Part shown: piece by piece, positions 30,001-42,611 of the stretch
How the letters are laid out: each line of letters opens with the position of its first letter
Position numbering within the stretch: the first letter of the stretch is position 1
Assembly (NCBI RefSeq): GCF_024323335.1
Contig: NC_066580.1
Span: 438,459,851 to 438,523,850 of the forward strand
DNA from: Lathyrus oleraceus
Taxonomy: Eukaryota > Streptophyta > Magnoliopsida > Fabales > Fabaceae
Direction: 5' to 3'
Length of the DNA: 64,000 nt
Notes under the pieces: generated by a model
Told to the model about the DNA's origin: nothing
Seen by the model: the letters and a program-made list of their open reading frames with translations, nothing else
Database searches by the model: none
Translations under genes and position numbers: made by a program

Positions 30001-32011
30001 TTGTGTCTGTTTTTGATGATTTTCATTGACATGGTTTCATTTGCCCAATTAAGCTCAAATTTGACATGGTAGACCTTGATTGACCCCTGTTTAGGTGTAT
30101 TTAATTTGAGAATTTTTGGATTTATTTTGATAGGGATTTGAATGCAATACTTCTGTTTGTATGCTTGGTGCTTCATTTGAACCAATGTGCCTTGTTTTGT
30201 GCATGAATTGAACATAATGGATGATATAGACATGGGACCAATGATGTTTGCTCTTGTTTGACTTTAATTTGAGTTTTGATTGTGAATGCCTTGCTGTTTT
30301 AACTTTTTTGTTGCTTTTGGACCCTAGGCTTGGCCTAGTGGTCTAGTTGCTAATATTTGCTTGATTTTTCAGGATCAAAAAAGCAATGTACATGGAGAAT
30401 GATACAAGTTGATTTTAATTGATGTTGTGGATGTTTGTACACTAACATAACATTGTTTTGTAGGTGTTGGAGCTTGGGCTTAAGCCTTGAGCTTGCTTTG
30501 TGTTGTATTGTTTAAATTGTTTGATTGTTTGCTGTACAATTTGTCTGATTGATTACTGACTGAGTTTGATTGTTTCCAGGTACTTTAGTTGCTCAGTTCC
30601 TTGTGAACTATTGCTTTGCTTTGCTTAAGCAACTTGCATTTGAGGTATAACCTTCTTACTTCATGTAGTCTGGAGACCCGGCTGTTACCGGGCCGGGCAA
30701 ATTGTCTGAAGTCCTCCTTAAGAGGCAATGATTGTGTATGTTTATTTTTAAGCCCAAGCAGGTGAAAGTCCTTTAAATAAGGCAATTGGTGGAAGGTAGG
30801 GGTATGCAGCTTACCCCCCACTATTCAGTTGAGTCTTCTCCTTGCTCCCATTACATGGTTGTAGCATTGAGATCAAAAGCCCAAGATCTGTGCAGTGCAC
30901 ATTGAGTCAGAGTCATCGAGTATAAAAGGGTTCCCCTATTCTGGACCCATGCTCATTTGTCAGCTCTCCCTGGTTAGGGATAAGAGCTGTGAGGTCTGAT
31001 CCTCACTTCATCCTTTCATCTGCTTCACCTTAGCCTCGTAATGGCAAGGTTAAGAGCAAAACCAGCCTGTACAGACGACTCGCTTCGGCGGTCAAACCCC
31101 ATTGATTGAGCCTCTTGTTTGGTTATAGTGGGTGTTTTGTGATTATTTGATTGACATGTTTGTTTGAGATGCCTGTTCTCATTTGATGATGTATAATTGT
31201 ATGCTTGTGTGCTAGCTTCTTTCCTGGTTAGGTTAGTTTGCTTATGCAAGTAGGATAGAAAACCGAACTTAGGGTTAACGATGCATGACAACATTAGGCT
31301 CGAGTCTCAGCTCCCTAGTTGTGTATCTTTCCCCGGTTTCTGGTTAGCAATTTAGTCCCTTTCAGGGGAACTACATCGCCCTGATCCTTGTTCCAGACAA
31401 GGTATGTAGGCAGGTGGTCGTGCGAGACCACTCCGGGCAACCTTTTTCTTTTTGCGTGCGTTTACTTGTTATCTGATTGTATGTTTGGGTTCGGATGCCG
31501 ACGTAAGCCCAGTGATTGGCTGTCGGGCTCCAAGTTTGCCCTTTCGAGTGTGTTTTGGTTCGGATGCCGACGTAATTCCATCCAGTGGTTGTCGGGCTCC
31601 ATGTTTGCCACCCTTGCTTGTGTGTTGTTTTGTGTTGTTTGGCGTGCGTAAGCCGAACTACAGAGGCTCTGATTCTTGTTCCAGACAAGATATGTAGGCA
31701 TAAGGTGCGATACCTTATCGAGCCCGTTCCTCTTAACCCCACCTGCGTTCCCCGTGTGTGTGTGTGTTGTTTAGCAACCTTTTCTTTATTCTAGGACGTG
31801 GATCCCGTCGAGTACGACGGACGTGAGGGGTGCTAATACCTTCCCCTTGCGTAACCGACTCCCGAACCTTTTCTCTCTGGTCGCGAGACCATGTCTTTCC
31901 AGGTTTCTCTGAGCGTTTCCTTTCCCTATCTTGGGATAAATAACGCGCAGTGGCGGCTCTGTGTGTTTTTTATTTTTAGGCTCGCCGGTTGATTTTTCGC
32001 AGGATGCGACA
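27054..32011 (+). repeat. Ogre-B 3' LTR (4958 bp)
   Basis: Copy of 13409-18364. Differences I found are near 13796, 14418, 15044, 15800, 16471, 16514, 16536, 16646, 16870, 17548, 17808 and 18172 of the first LTR, plus an extra CAT and one T fewer. The TATA box is at 28466 and the hairpin modules at 31377-31722. Confidence 0.93.
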
Positions 32012-32016
32012 CATAC
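32012..32016. repeat. Target site duplication of Ogre-B, right copy (CATAC)
   Basis: Second copy of CATAC directly after the Ogre-B 3' LTR. Ogre-A sequence resumes with CATATCATATCATATCACATC. Confidence 0.93.
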
Positions 32017-32149
32017 CATGGCATATCATATCATATCACATCATATCATGGGGATTCAGGATCAAAATTCGGGTCTTCTCAGTATTTAATCATCTCCCAC
32101 TATGATCATATGAAGAGTGTTTTGCTTCATATCCTCTAGTTGAAGACGC

Positions 32150-32164
32150 TTAAATAGGGGCAAC
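32150..32164 (+). other. Ogre-A polypurine tract
   Basis: TTAAATAGGGGCAAC stands directly before the TGTCATACC start of the Ogre-A 3' LTR. 32017-32149 is the short rest of the Ogre-A 3' UTR after Ogre-B. Confidence 0.85.
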
Positions 32165-33041
32165 TGTCATACCCCGATTTTGACCCTGAAATTTTTCCAT
32201 TTTTTTCTTTTATTTTTTGCATTTTTGCATACATTCATCAACATAAAATGGATTTTAATATCTTGACTCTTTTTTTTATTTTTAATTTGATTTTAATTTC
32301 AAATTAAGTTTAATTCCAATTGTCAATTTAATCTTAATTATTTATTTTTACTAATGATTAAAACTCTAATCGATTTTTATTTCCAAATGAATGTTAGAGT
32401 TGATATCCAAGTAATTTTAAATGAATTATAAATTAATTTGATTTTAATTTGGTTTTGACTGATTTGTTATTATCATTTAAATTGATATTTAAGTTAGTTT
32501 TGGATTATTCATAAAAAATCCACATCCATTTTTATAATCAAAATCCAAAATCCAAAATCCATTTTCCATCCATGGTGCATTTCAAATCAAATAATACATA
32601 CATACATTTCATAACATTTAGGTCCCAAACATATCCAATTTCATTTTCATACATACAGTACATTTGCAACACCATAATTTATTATTCAGTTGCTATTCAA
32701 GTCATATGCACTACAGTTCATATTCAAATTCATTCCAAATGTCAATTAGTGCAAATCATAGCCACATGAATTTCATCCAAAAGTACTTTATTCCATTCAA
32801 ATGATCAATTACATTATTACAATCCATCACACATGTTGATTCCGCACCTCTCCGAAAACCTTTCACTCGTGTTTCTATCCTGTTCAATCCTAAAAAAGTT
32901 GCTGATATTAATATTGAATCCATTTTCACTTTTGGTTCTTCAAGATTTGGAGGTTCTTGTTAACAATGATGAACCATGCTACCACCTGCACTTCAAATTT
33001 TTTGAATATTTGATATGAAGGCACAAGATTCACGTGTACAA

Positions 33042-33215
33042 CAATGGGGAGTGATTGCCAAAAATAAAGATGAATATGTTAAATTGGCCATGAAGAAGTT
33101 AGCCTTTGACATTCCAGCATTACAAAATTTGAGATTGAGTTTACAAAAGCTCATGTCCAAGTATCTCATTTTTGATGAAGCAAGCGTTAACCTTGGCCTA
33201 GAGTCAGTGTATGAA
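33042..33215 (+). pseudogene. Captured O-GlcNAc transferase fragment, second LTR copy
   Basis: Translates identically to the fragment at 2750-2923. Its presence in both LTRs shows the capture predates this insertion. Confidence 0.7.
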
Positions 33216-33413
33216 GCACAAGGAACCAAGAAGAAATAATCCATGGAGCCTCGAGGCAGTTTGGTTTCATTGAGGATGATCGTCGGATTCGGCGGACAGC
33301 TCAGAATTTTTCTTCAACAAAGTCCTGCAGAAACAAAAGTCCAAGCCCACATAACCTGCGAAGATCAAGCCAAATCACGATAGTCAATACCCCAAAGCCA
33401 AAGGAAAAATCAA

Positions 33414-33629
33414 AAGGAGAATTCAGACAACATTCAAGATCTATCAGAATCTGTGAGGATGGCGCTCATCATAATAGCCGCAGTTATGCTAGTTTTGCAA
33501 TTCTTGGATTTTCTGCTCTCAGTTTTTGAAATGCAGGTCCATGTGTATATCATGGTAATTGCAAGACGGTTTCTTGTTACTGGCACGCTTATGCTATGTG
33601 GCTTGTTCCTCATTCTCCACAATGCAACC
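33414..33629 (+). pseudogene. Captured membrane protein fragment, second LTR copy
   Basis: Translates identically to 3122-3337 and runs in the same way into the SRP72 fragment. Confidence 0.6.
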
Positions 33630-33650
33630 TGCAAAACACAACATCCACAA

Positions 33651-34039
33651 TTTTTAGAACACATCCAAGCTTCCGCTTTCACCAATGCTGTCAAACTCAC
33701 AGGTCAGATTCTTGTAATTGCACCTGGTGACGAAGACGCCCTCCGATGCAAGGTCGTCACGCTGATCAGTTCTTGTATCGTCTTGGAAAAATGGATGCTT
33801 GCTTAGATATCTACCAGAAGCTTCAAAAGTCCAAGATTGATATGTTGGAAATAAATTCTGTTGCTGCCTTGGTTATGGCAGAACTGGACAAGAGAGCCTG
33901 ATGGAAGATAACTGGCCTGATGAAGATGTAGAAAATGAGTTGTCTCCTATTGCTGTACATTTGGGCTATGTCCAACAGCTTCTTGGACGTAAACAAGATG
34001 CAATTGAAGCTTATGTGGACATGACTAAACGAGATACGG
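33651..34039 (+). pseudogene. SRP72: Captured SRP72 fragment, second LTR copy
   Basis: The same three frames and the same internal deletion as 3359-3747; no differences found. Confidence 0.75.
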
Positions 34040-34071
34040 CCGCTGAAATGGCATTGAGGCTTGTTAGGCCT

Positions 34072-35024
34072 GCAAGAAAAAACCAAAACAAAAAAACCAA
34101 AACAGCAGCATCAAAATATGAAGATGATATTCTCAAGTTTTGTGAAGAAAGTGGATTACCTGCTGCCCAAGATGATACCCAAATTCAGCATTCCAATGAG
34201 ACTGCCCTGGGGTGTTTGGCCGAGAGTTTAACTTGTGAAGACCTGAATGATGAGATTGTAAATGTTAAAACGTATGAAGTTTTCTCTACATGAACTTCCT
34301 TGTAGTAGATCTAATTCAGAACATGTTTTGGGTTCATCTGGAATTCCGAAAGTAGTAATTTCCAACCCGCCTTGTGCTGCTACAGACTGTGATAGTGACC
34401 CAATTGCATTTCGGACAGTTGAATCATCTAAACATGGCGTGGTATCTAGTTGCTGTCTATTGAAGCATAACTTGGTACAGAATAAATATGCTTTGAATAA
34501 TGATGTAGATGTTACAAACTGTAAATCTGAAACTGCAAATGGGAACATCACAAAAGAAATGTCTGCAAATAAGGTAGTTGCTTCTCCTATATCCCAGGAG
34601 AGCTCGGCAAACAGGCTAGCTGTAACGAGTTCATCAATCACTGTTGCGAAGAAGTCTTCCTATCCTTTGAAAACTGAGAAAATGGCAGAAGGGTTTCAAT
34701 CTTCTAATATGATCATCTCAAATTTAGTGTCAAAGCTAGACAAAGAGGATCCCCGATCCATACTGCAGTTTCACATTGTGCAGTTGCTTACAATGTCAGA
34801 TTGGTCTATTGGGAAGCATCAACGGCGTTGTAGGCGGTGGATGGAGTCAGTCTACAAGACACCAAAGAAAAACTATTAGGGAATTTACCAAAGTTTGGAG
34901 ATTATGTGGCCATCTTTTGTCTGTTGAAAAATGCAAGGTACCATATGAAGGCCGTAAGGAATGGGTGGGTATTAGTGATTTCTGGTCTGATCTATTGAGT
35001 ACTCTAACAAATGAGAAGGAAGTC
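34072..35024 (+). pseudogene. Captured PHD-type protein fragment, second LTR copy
   Basis: As 3780-4733, but with five A instead of six near 34866, so the preceding frame stops at 34879 rather than running on. Confidence 0.5.
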
Positions 35025-35357
35025 GATGCACACCCTATTCGTGCTATGAAGTTTTCTGTCTCACCTGTTGTGCGTGTTGCTGTTCAGTGCAAGGTTGCTT
35101 CAGATCTTCCTAAGCTTGTTGAAGGTCTCAAGCGTCTTGCTAAGCCTAATCCTATGGTTGTTTGTACCATTGAGGAGTCTGGAGAACACATTGTTGCTGG
35201 TGCAGGAGAGCTTCATCTAGAAATCTGTTTGAAGGACTTGCAGGATGATTTCATGGGTGGGGCTGAAATTGTCAAATCCGACCCTGTTGTGTCATTCAGA
35301 GAGACTGTTCTTGAGAGGTCATGCCGCACAGTGATGAGCAAATCTCCCAAGTTCACC
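35025..35357 (+). pseudogene. Captured eEF2 fragment, second LTR copy
   Basis: Translates identically to 4734-5066. The open frame here is 34776-35378 (200 codons) because of the one-base difference upstream. Confidence 0.95.
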
Positions 35358-36745
35358 ATTTTCTCTTGCAAGCATTAAATCGCACATGAGTATTCCGGTT
35401 TTCACTGCAGTAAAGAACAGGTAAATCAGCAGGGCGTTAGGATTCAAAAATAAAATATCCCAAATTTGGGATTGGGACAAAAGCGATCAGAAAGAGCTGA
35501 GTACAAATTACCGATTCGAGATCCATCATCAGATAGGAAAGTCACCTCTGAGCATCCAAAAGCATCTCTGAAAACTTTCTCCATGAGACCATTGGGCATC
35601 AAACCAAAACCCTAAAGCTGTGAATATAAAAGGAAGCGAGTGAGAACAGAGAAAGGGGATTGGAGGCGGAAAGGAGAAAAACGGCGAAAGTTTAAAAAAC
35701 CCTAAAACCGGCCAAGCAAAAAAACGAACCTCTTTGGAAGCGAAGCTTTGATCTTGTTGACTGCAGGAGGAACCTAGCGGAGAGAAGAGGGTTAAGCTCA
35801 CCGTCGCTGCCAAAGGTGAGCCGTCCTATTCGTTTCTCTACCGGAAATTTTTTGTGTGTTTCGTTTGAGAGAGGGAGACGAGAGAATAACGATGGGTGAG
35901 TGAGATAGATAGAGACGCGAGGTTGAGGATGGAGGGATTTTGCAAAGTGAGATAGGGAGAGTACAGAGAACGAAGGTGAGGATGGAGGACGATTGACTTC
36001 ACTTTTCTTTTTTTAATTTTTATTTGCTCTTTTTTTTTTAAGCAGACTTTTTAAAATCCCACTAAGTGAACGTTACCATGCATTTTGGTCATTAAATCTG
36101 GTTTATTAGTATTAACTGTAATTAATTATTGTTTAGCATTCCCAATTCCTAATCTCTAAAACCCAACAGCCAGGCGGCTAGGGTCATCTTTTGGGATTTC
36201 TTTTTTTTTTAATCATCCATTATTAGACTATCCTTTTCTTATTTTTATTTTAATTCATACTTTTAATTTACCTTAGTTTATATATTTAAGTTAGCAGTAG
36301 ATTATCAATTAGTTGTTAAGTAGCCTAGTGGAGAGGGGGTAGTTCCATAGTCTTAGGTGGAGTGAGTTCGATACTCATACGTAGTATTTTTTAGTTATTT
36401 CATTTTCTTTTAGATTTTTATTTTTTTTATTATTATTTTATTGTCTTTTAGTATTTTGTTTCTTATAATATTATCTTTTATGTCCATGCTTCTTTATTAA
36501 TTTCATCATATATTCGACACCATTTTAAAACTAAAAAATCATAATTTTCTCGATTTAATATCGAGCCCCTTTTTCACACCCTTGTAAGTCGATTGCTTTT
36601 TAAGCATCGCCATCAACCTCACATGGCTTACTCTTGGGCCTTCTTACAATGAGCTCTTGAGCAATACCAACATAATTTTTCAATAAATTCAAATCTTTGT
36701 ACATTAATCATTAGTAACTCCAAACTATTTTCATAAGTAAAATGT

Positions 36746-37783
36746 GAAGAAAAAGGTTACCTGGATGGAATGTCCAGTCGTAATCTCGAATATTAGGCTC
36801 AAGCTGTAAGAGCTTGCAAGCCATAAATATTCGTCTTCTCTTTAACACTCTAATATTCAAAATCATTTTCTAAATAAAAGTTGGAAGAAAAAGGTTACCT
36901 GGATGGAATGTCCAGTCGTAATCCCGAATATTAGGCTCAAGCTGTAAGAGCTTGCAAGCCGTTAATATTCGTCTTCTCTTTAATATTCAAATCATTTTCT
37001 AAATAAAATGTGAAGAAAAAGATTACCTGGATGGAATGTCCAGTCGTAATCCCGAATATTAGGCTCAAGCTGTAAGAGCTTGCAAGCCGTTAATATTCGT
37101 CTTCTCTCTAATATTCAAATCGTTTTTCTAAATAAAACGTGAAGAAAAAGATTACCTGGATGGAATGTCCAGTCGTAATCCCGAATATTAGGCTCAAGCT
37201 GTAAGAGCTTGTAAGCCGTTAATATTCGTCTTCTCTTTAATATTCAAAATCATTTTCTAAATAAGACGTGAAGAAAAAGGTTACCTGGATGGAATGTCCA
37301 GTCGTAATCCCGAATATTAGGCTCAAGCTGTAAGAGCTTGCACGCCATAAATATTCGTCTTCTCTTTAATACTCCAATATTCAAAATCATTTTCTAAATA
37401 AAAGTTGGAAGAAAAAGATTACCTGGATGTAATATCCAGTCGTAATCCCGAATATTAGGCTCAAGCTGTAAGGGCTTGTAAGCCATAAATATTTGTCTTC
37501 TCTCTAAAACACCTGCAAATATCTCAAACCATCTTCTCAATAAAGTTGGAAGAAAAAGATTACCTGGAGGGAATATCCAGTTGTAATCCCGAATATTAGG
37601 CTCAAGCTGTAAGAGCTTGCAAGCCATAAATATTCGTCTTCCCTCCAAAACATTCATAAATATTCGAATCATTTTCTTAACAAATATTGGAAAGAAACAG
37701 ACTGCCTGGATGGAATGTCCAGACGTAGTCCCGAGTACTAGACCCAAGCTGTAAGAGCTTGTAGGTCACAAGTACTCGTCTTT
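36746..37783 (+). repeat. Tandem hairpin repeats, second LTR copy
   Basis: Same eight units as 6455-7492. I found no change in unit number or sequence between the two LTRs. Confidence 0.9.
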
Positions 37784-38646
37784 CAAACTTCAAAATACCT
37801 AATTCCTACCTTAAACTCTTTCAATAAAGATGGAAATGGAACATGGTGTATACCGTGCACTCCTGAGGCTAGGATTCGAGATGTATATCTCGCTCATCCA
37901 AGTTCTCGCCATCACTCAAAATAAATCCAACCAATCAAACTCTTTTTCGCCGCCGTGCGACTAATCAAAAAACCTTTTCATAAACGAAAGGTATCTTGTC
38001 TTAAGTGATACAAAACAATGTTTTGGCCACAATTGTTGAGTCGAGATAAATGACGCTTTTCCGAATGTAGATTTATAAATCCGTTCGATGTGTGGTATGC
38101 GTTCACTCCTCATCTGTTTTGGGTAAAACAATGTTTTCGTCGATTAATACAGTATAGCCTTCGCTAAAATCGACCAACAAACAAACATTTTTCTACCCAG
38201 AACTACGTAAGCCTTGATTTCTCTTTTGAGATACGTAGGAGCAGGATTTGTAAATCTTGTCAGGCCCATTAATAAAAAACTTAGGTTTAGTCCTTCGTTA
38301 AAAAATCCAAAAACATTTTCCTCTCTTTTACTCTTTCTTTCCCACCTAATAAACTGAAAAGCCTAACATTTCAAACTAACATTAATGCACACAACTGACC
38401 TAATGGTTCCCGTTGAGTACAACGGACGTGAGGGGTGCTAATACCTTCCCCTTGCGTAATCGACTCCCGAACCCTGATATTGGTTGCGATGACCATATCT
38501 TATCCTTTCTTTTGTCTTGGGTTTTATCGATATTTTCCCTTTCCTTTTTAGGAATAAATAAAGTTCGGTGGCGACTCTGTTCAGTCCATCATTGCGAGCG
38601 TGCGATCGCGCTTCGCTTTGAAGTCGTATCCCCATGATTCTCAACA

Positions 38647-38651
38647 ATAAT
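38647..38651. repeat. Target site duplication of Ogre-A, right copy (ATAAT)
   Basis: Second copy of ATAAT, directly after ...TCTCAACA. The Athila ORF resumes in frame after it. Confidence 0.93.
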
Positions 38652-39741
38652 CTTCGATAACCTGGAGCGCAAATGAATGTACTCTTCTCGCGTTAAACGT
38701 GAGATAACACCGACAAGGTACCTATGCTCTGATACTTCATTTCAATTGGGTCTGTCGGAAGAATTAGATAGGATGTTCCATGTCCTCGGCATGCTTGAAT
38801 TTGTGCATTGTGAAGCGCCTACCTATGAGCGCATCACTTTAGAATTCTTGAGCACCATTGAGTTCAATTTAAAAAAGGATGAACAGGTACAACGATGTAC
38901 TTTAGGGGAACGATGAATTTCAGGTTATACAATGTCGACTACGAGTTGATAGTGGAGCAGCTGGGTGAGATTCTCCGCCTACCCTTATATGGCCCTGGAG
39001 CCGTACCATATAGTTTTGATGCTAAGACTTTCTGGTTGGCCATCACGGGACGATCAGATTATGTTGCTAAAGGGGCGAAAGCATTTGACATTCAGAACCC
39101 TTGTTTCAGGTATGCTCAAAATGTATTGGCTTTCACGATTTTCGATAAGGGTGATAGCACAGGTGTGGCTACCCAGAGGGAGCTCTTCTTTCTGTTTTCC
39201 ATGGCAAATCGAGTTGATGTGAGCATTGCAGCATTTGCAGCGGATTACCTGGGTCGAGTGGGGAGAGCAGCCCAAGGGGGAATTTCCATCGGGGGTTATA
39301 ATCACACAGATTGCCCACCATTTCGGCTATGACCCTGCTGCACTAAATGAGACGCCAGTGGAAGGTAAGCATAAACTGGACATGAACACATTGGTTCAGC
39401 AAGGTATGATATCACAAATTTCTGATTATTATGCTTTAATGAGTTCTGGTCAATTTATTATGGCCCTTCCTGACCCTGCACGAATTAGCATTGCCAACAC
39501 GGCCAATTGGCTATATGAGAGTGTCGTCCAAGATGATATGGATGAGCACACTGTTGACCCATTTGTTGCAGGTGACCAACAAGAGGAAGAGGTGCAGGAA
39601 GAGGTGCAAGAACATGAGCAGTTTGTTGCTCCGCCAGAGGACACCATGCACCCAGGTGTCGGGTCGTCATATGTGACACCGAACCAATGGTCGTGGATGC
39701 AGACAGAGATCGACGATCTTCGAGCGGATCAAACACATTAA
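38652..39741 (+). pseudogene. Athila post-pol ORF, main part, with a stop and two frameshifts
   Basis: Three frames in sequence form one protein. After a TGA at 38674 the first runs to about 38900 (MYSSRVKREITPTRYLCS, then FLSTIEFNLKKDEQ). The second runs from about 38895 to 39280 (NFRLYNVDYELIVEQLGEIL, PLYGPGAVPYSFDAKTFWLA, FSMANRVDVSIAAFAADYLG). The third runs to 39741 (ITQIAHHFGYDPAALNETPV, MALPDPARISIANTANWLYE) and ends in an acidic tail and a final TEIDDLRADQTH. The middle is very well conserved among legume retrotransposon proteins annotated as putative plant transposon protein. It lies between integrase and 3' LTR, the envelope position. I see no signal peptide or membrane segment, so an envelope role is not supported here. 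Confidence 0.85.
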
Positions 39742-41222
39742 GGCATAAAGCAAGCCCGTCAAGGGACTCTTATGGATGATATGCATGCGATGATGCAATG
39801 GCTGATGTTGCAATTTCCTCCACCGCAATGAGCCTGTGTGAGTCCTTCTCTATCTTGGCTTAAACATTGTAGATAATGGTTGGTTCATGTGTGTGTGGGG
39901 GGGGGGGGGGTAGTATTTGTTATTTTTGTTCTTAGTATTGTCAGCATTTTATTATGTTTGTTTAAAGTAATTAGTTGTGTGGTATTCTGTGTGTTACAGA
40001 TAGAGGACATTTGTGTCGGATGAATAATGAGGCTTTGAGCGATTGGATGAAGGACACACTCATCTACTTGCTCTTCTGGAAACCCCCAAAAGTTGATGTT
40101 GCTGATTTGAATAATCGAACGCAACTCTCTGTCACTGGACTACTCAGGAATACTCTGTAACCGAAGCAAAGACGAAGCTACATCACACTGAGAGGTATCT
40201 TGGAAGCCTGCAAGCTATACCAAACATGGTGAGAACTATAAAAAGACCAAACACTTGTCACCATGAGAGCTTTTCAGGTATGTCTTTGTCTCTCTGGGTT
40301 TGCATAAGAGATACTGGAATTTCATAACACACATGTACGCATTAAGGCAATTTTTTTATTTAAACCCGGAGCCTTTCCAGCAACCCGCCATTATTACCAT
40401 TCGTTCACCCAATTCGAGCCACATTTCCTTTTGTTTGTTGTTTAACCACTGTAAATAACCGTAAGCCCAAACACTACCATACCTTACTTAGATAAGTGTT
40501 GTTTACCCCGGATCTGTGGAAAATCCTAAGTTTGGGGTTTCATCAAATTTTTAGGACACCGATGGAAAGTAGATAAGTGCAGAAAAAATTAGAAAAGTAC
40601 GAAACTTCAAAAGAAAAAAAAAGAAATGAAAAATTATGAGAAGTATCATGAAGCACTTATCTAGAAGAATTGAGGTTGACAAAAAGCGCACTCACCAGAG
40701 CAATAAAAAGAAAATAAAAAAAATAAGAGCCAATGAATCACAACCAGAACGGTGCCAAAAAGAAAAACCTCATGATTAAAAGATTAAAAACAGTTATGAG
40801 GGTAGCAACACGGACTCTGAGCCTGAACCCCTAATTTTTCCCTTTTTGTTTTGTTAAGTTTCCTCACCTTGCACCTCAGCCCCACTACAATCCAATAAGC
40901 CCTCAAATAGTATGTGTTGTGTGTTTTTGTTATGAAGGTATATGTGATTCAAACCTAAGAGTTGACTTTGCATGCTTTGTTCTTGAGTCAAAACACTTCC
41001 ATCCCGAGAGATTTGGTGAGAGTGTGAAAAGTTACAGGCCAAAAGGTACGTCAATGTGAAAGTGTAGCGGAACTCCGAAGTCGGGAAAGAGTAAAACAGT
41101 AAATAAAAAGTGAACAGGGAATCACGAAAGATCACAGTAGCATTGTGGATGCAGAATTTAGGGGTGGTCGTCCTGATGTCTCGAGCATCACTTGAGGACA
41201 AGCAATGAGATAAGTTTGGGGT
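39742..41222 (+). other. Athila 3' untranslated stretch
   Basis: No coding similarity found. It holds a run of about 14 G at 39897-39911, A-rich DNA at 40560-40800, and a phrase typical of the region before an Athila 3' LTR (CACTTGAGGACAAGCAATG, then TAAGTTTGGGGT). The minus-strand open frame at 40854-41201 matches nothing known. Confidence 0.6.
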
Positions 41223-42611
41223 TGTGATCGATCTCCAATTCTACTTGTTTTCTGACACTCATTAAACATAATTTCACGAAGTCGGTAACACATTAGTATA
41301 CCTGTTTTGTCATTCTGTTTAGTAAATTAGATGTTTTGCATTGTTTATTCAATTTGTTGATTATATTTGGTTTGCATCATTATACTCCATTTTATGTCTC
41401 TTTGTGGTAGTTTTACTAGTTTCAGGTGTAAGCAAGAATACCAGAGGGATCGCCAAGGGAATCGGATGTTCCGGACCCGTCGGAAGAGGAAATTGGATGA
41501 CACGGCTTCCCGTGTTGCCCAACACGGCCTGTGTCAGGAGAGGAGAGCCAGGAGCATAAAAAATGGAGCTGACACGGGTGCCCGTTTCAGCCTTCCTGGA
41601 AGGTTCATGTCAAGCATTGGTGGTCAGACAACCAACACGGCTTGTCGTGTTACCTGACACGGTCAGTGTTGGTTTGGACACCTCATTTTCCAGTTTTTGT
41701 TGTATTTTGGCACGGCTGATCCTGAAGGGAATTTTGGACTTTTGCTACATCAAATTAGTGATCAAAAAGTATTTAGGGGATTTTTGAATACGGAGAAGAG
41801 GACTTTTTTCACGATTACAGATTTGGTACGATAAAGATTGAAGCGGTCAAAAGCGGCAAAGAACGGAGATCCTTCAAGAGCGGATGTGATTGAAGAACAA
41901 CAAAATTCCCTTAATTTTGTAATGTCTACATTTTATTTTGTATCTTATTTGAATAATATGATAGGCTAAACCCCCCATTGCCAGGGGGTGTCCCTGAATT
42001 GATCGTGTAATGACTCTGAATTTATAATTTCCTTAATAAATGATATTTGTTGTTAATTTCACTATGCAATGTTCGTAATGCTTTCTTTATCAGAAAAATT
42101 AGGATTGTTATATGGTTAACAATTAGCAGGATTGCAATTGTTAAGGTTTTTGTACAGTGAAACCATAGTAGATATCACCTAGGACTAGGGATACCCTATG
42201 GTTATCGGTTTATTCTTGTTAATTTGTAATTGCTTGGTTTCATCATAATCGCCTAAGGACTTAGATATTAGACTGAATGATCAAAGGTTTCCCTCTGAGG
42301 TCTTAGGGGGAAATATTGTTAAGATCCGGTAATTGAAACATTTTGGATTATTAAGGAGATACACACTCAAGGGTCATTGCAAGAGATATTCATACACCAT
42401 CCTTGGCATATTATTATAAACTATGAAAAGATTTATTCTGTTTTACTTTCTCTTACAGTAACTTTTTACAAAACCCCAACTATTTGTTTTGTTCAATTGA
42501 GTAACAATTTACACTTATATTGTTGCGCAATCCTCAAGATCGATCCTTGGGAAACATACCTATTATTACTACATTGGCAAAATAGTACACTTGCTATTTT
42601 CCCGATCAACA
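41223..42611 (+). repeat. Athila-type 3' LTR (about 1389 bp)
   Basis: It begins TGTGATCGAT after the polypurine-like tract and ends CCCGATCAACA, with partly inverted ends. It contains a block of CACGG/CCGTG palindromes (41500-41665) and a conserved-looking end (CAAGATCGATCCTTGGGAAA, TACATTGGCAAAATAGTACA). The left LTR is outside the window, so the ends are judged by form and the target duplication (TACAA expected) cannot be checked. Confidence 0.7.

Larger units (their letters stand above)
13409..32011 (+). mobile_element. Ogre-B: Ogre-type element with intact gag and gutted pol, nested in Ogre-A
   Basis: LTRs at 13409-18364 and 27054-32011 flank 8.7 kb holding PBS, leader, an intact gag, an intron-like spacer, remnants of RT, RNase H and integrase, and a long repeat-rich 3' UTR. 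I counted 12 substitutions and two small length changes between the LTRs by hand, about 0.24 percent. The element has the same orientation as Ogre-A. It lacks protease, the RT catalytic core and the integrase core, so it depends on enzymes from elsewhere. Confidence 0.93.
1873..38646 (+). mobile_element. Ogre-A: non-autonomous Ogre-type element, split by Ogre-B
   Basis: Order: LTR 1873-8355, PBS, leader, shortened gag, a long non-coding region, then (after Ogre-B) polypurine tract and LTR 32165-38646. Without Ogre-B and its extra target copy the element is about 18.2 kb. No protease, RT, RNase H or integrase core can be found, only post-integrase sequence after gag. Hand comparison of the LTRs found three substitutions (near 5370, 5652 and 8286) and three one-base length changes in homopolymers. 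The insertion is therefore recent, or its LTRs were recently made alike. Confidence 0.93.
32165..38646 (+). repeat. Ogre-A 3' LTR (6482 bp)
   Basis: Copy of 1873-8355 with the same internal order. It has one A fewer in the run near 34866, so the PHD-type and eEF2 fragments are joined to a different upstream frame (34776-35378). The promoter-like patch is at 35521-35821. The poly(A) signal and the perfect PBS-like TGGCGACTCTG (38569-38579) lie near the end. Confidence 0.93.
38647..42611 (+). mobile_element. Athila-type element, right part
   Basis: Continuation of the element at 1-1872: the rest of the post-pol ORF, an untranslated stretch, a polypurine-like TAAGTTTGGGGT (41211-41222) and the 3' LTR. 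Confidence 0.85.

Noticed and set aside
38652..39741. A retroviral-type envelope protein
   Set aside because: The ORF is in the envelope position but shows no signal peptide, membrane segment or cleavage site.
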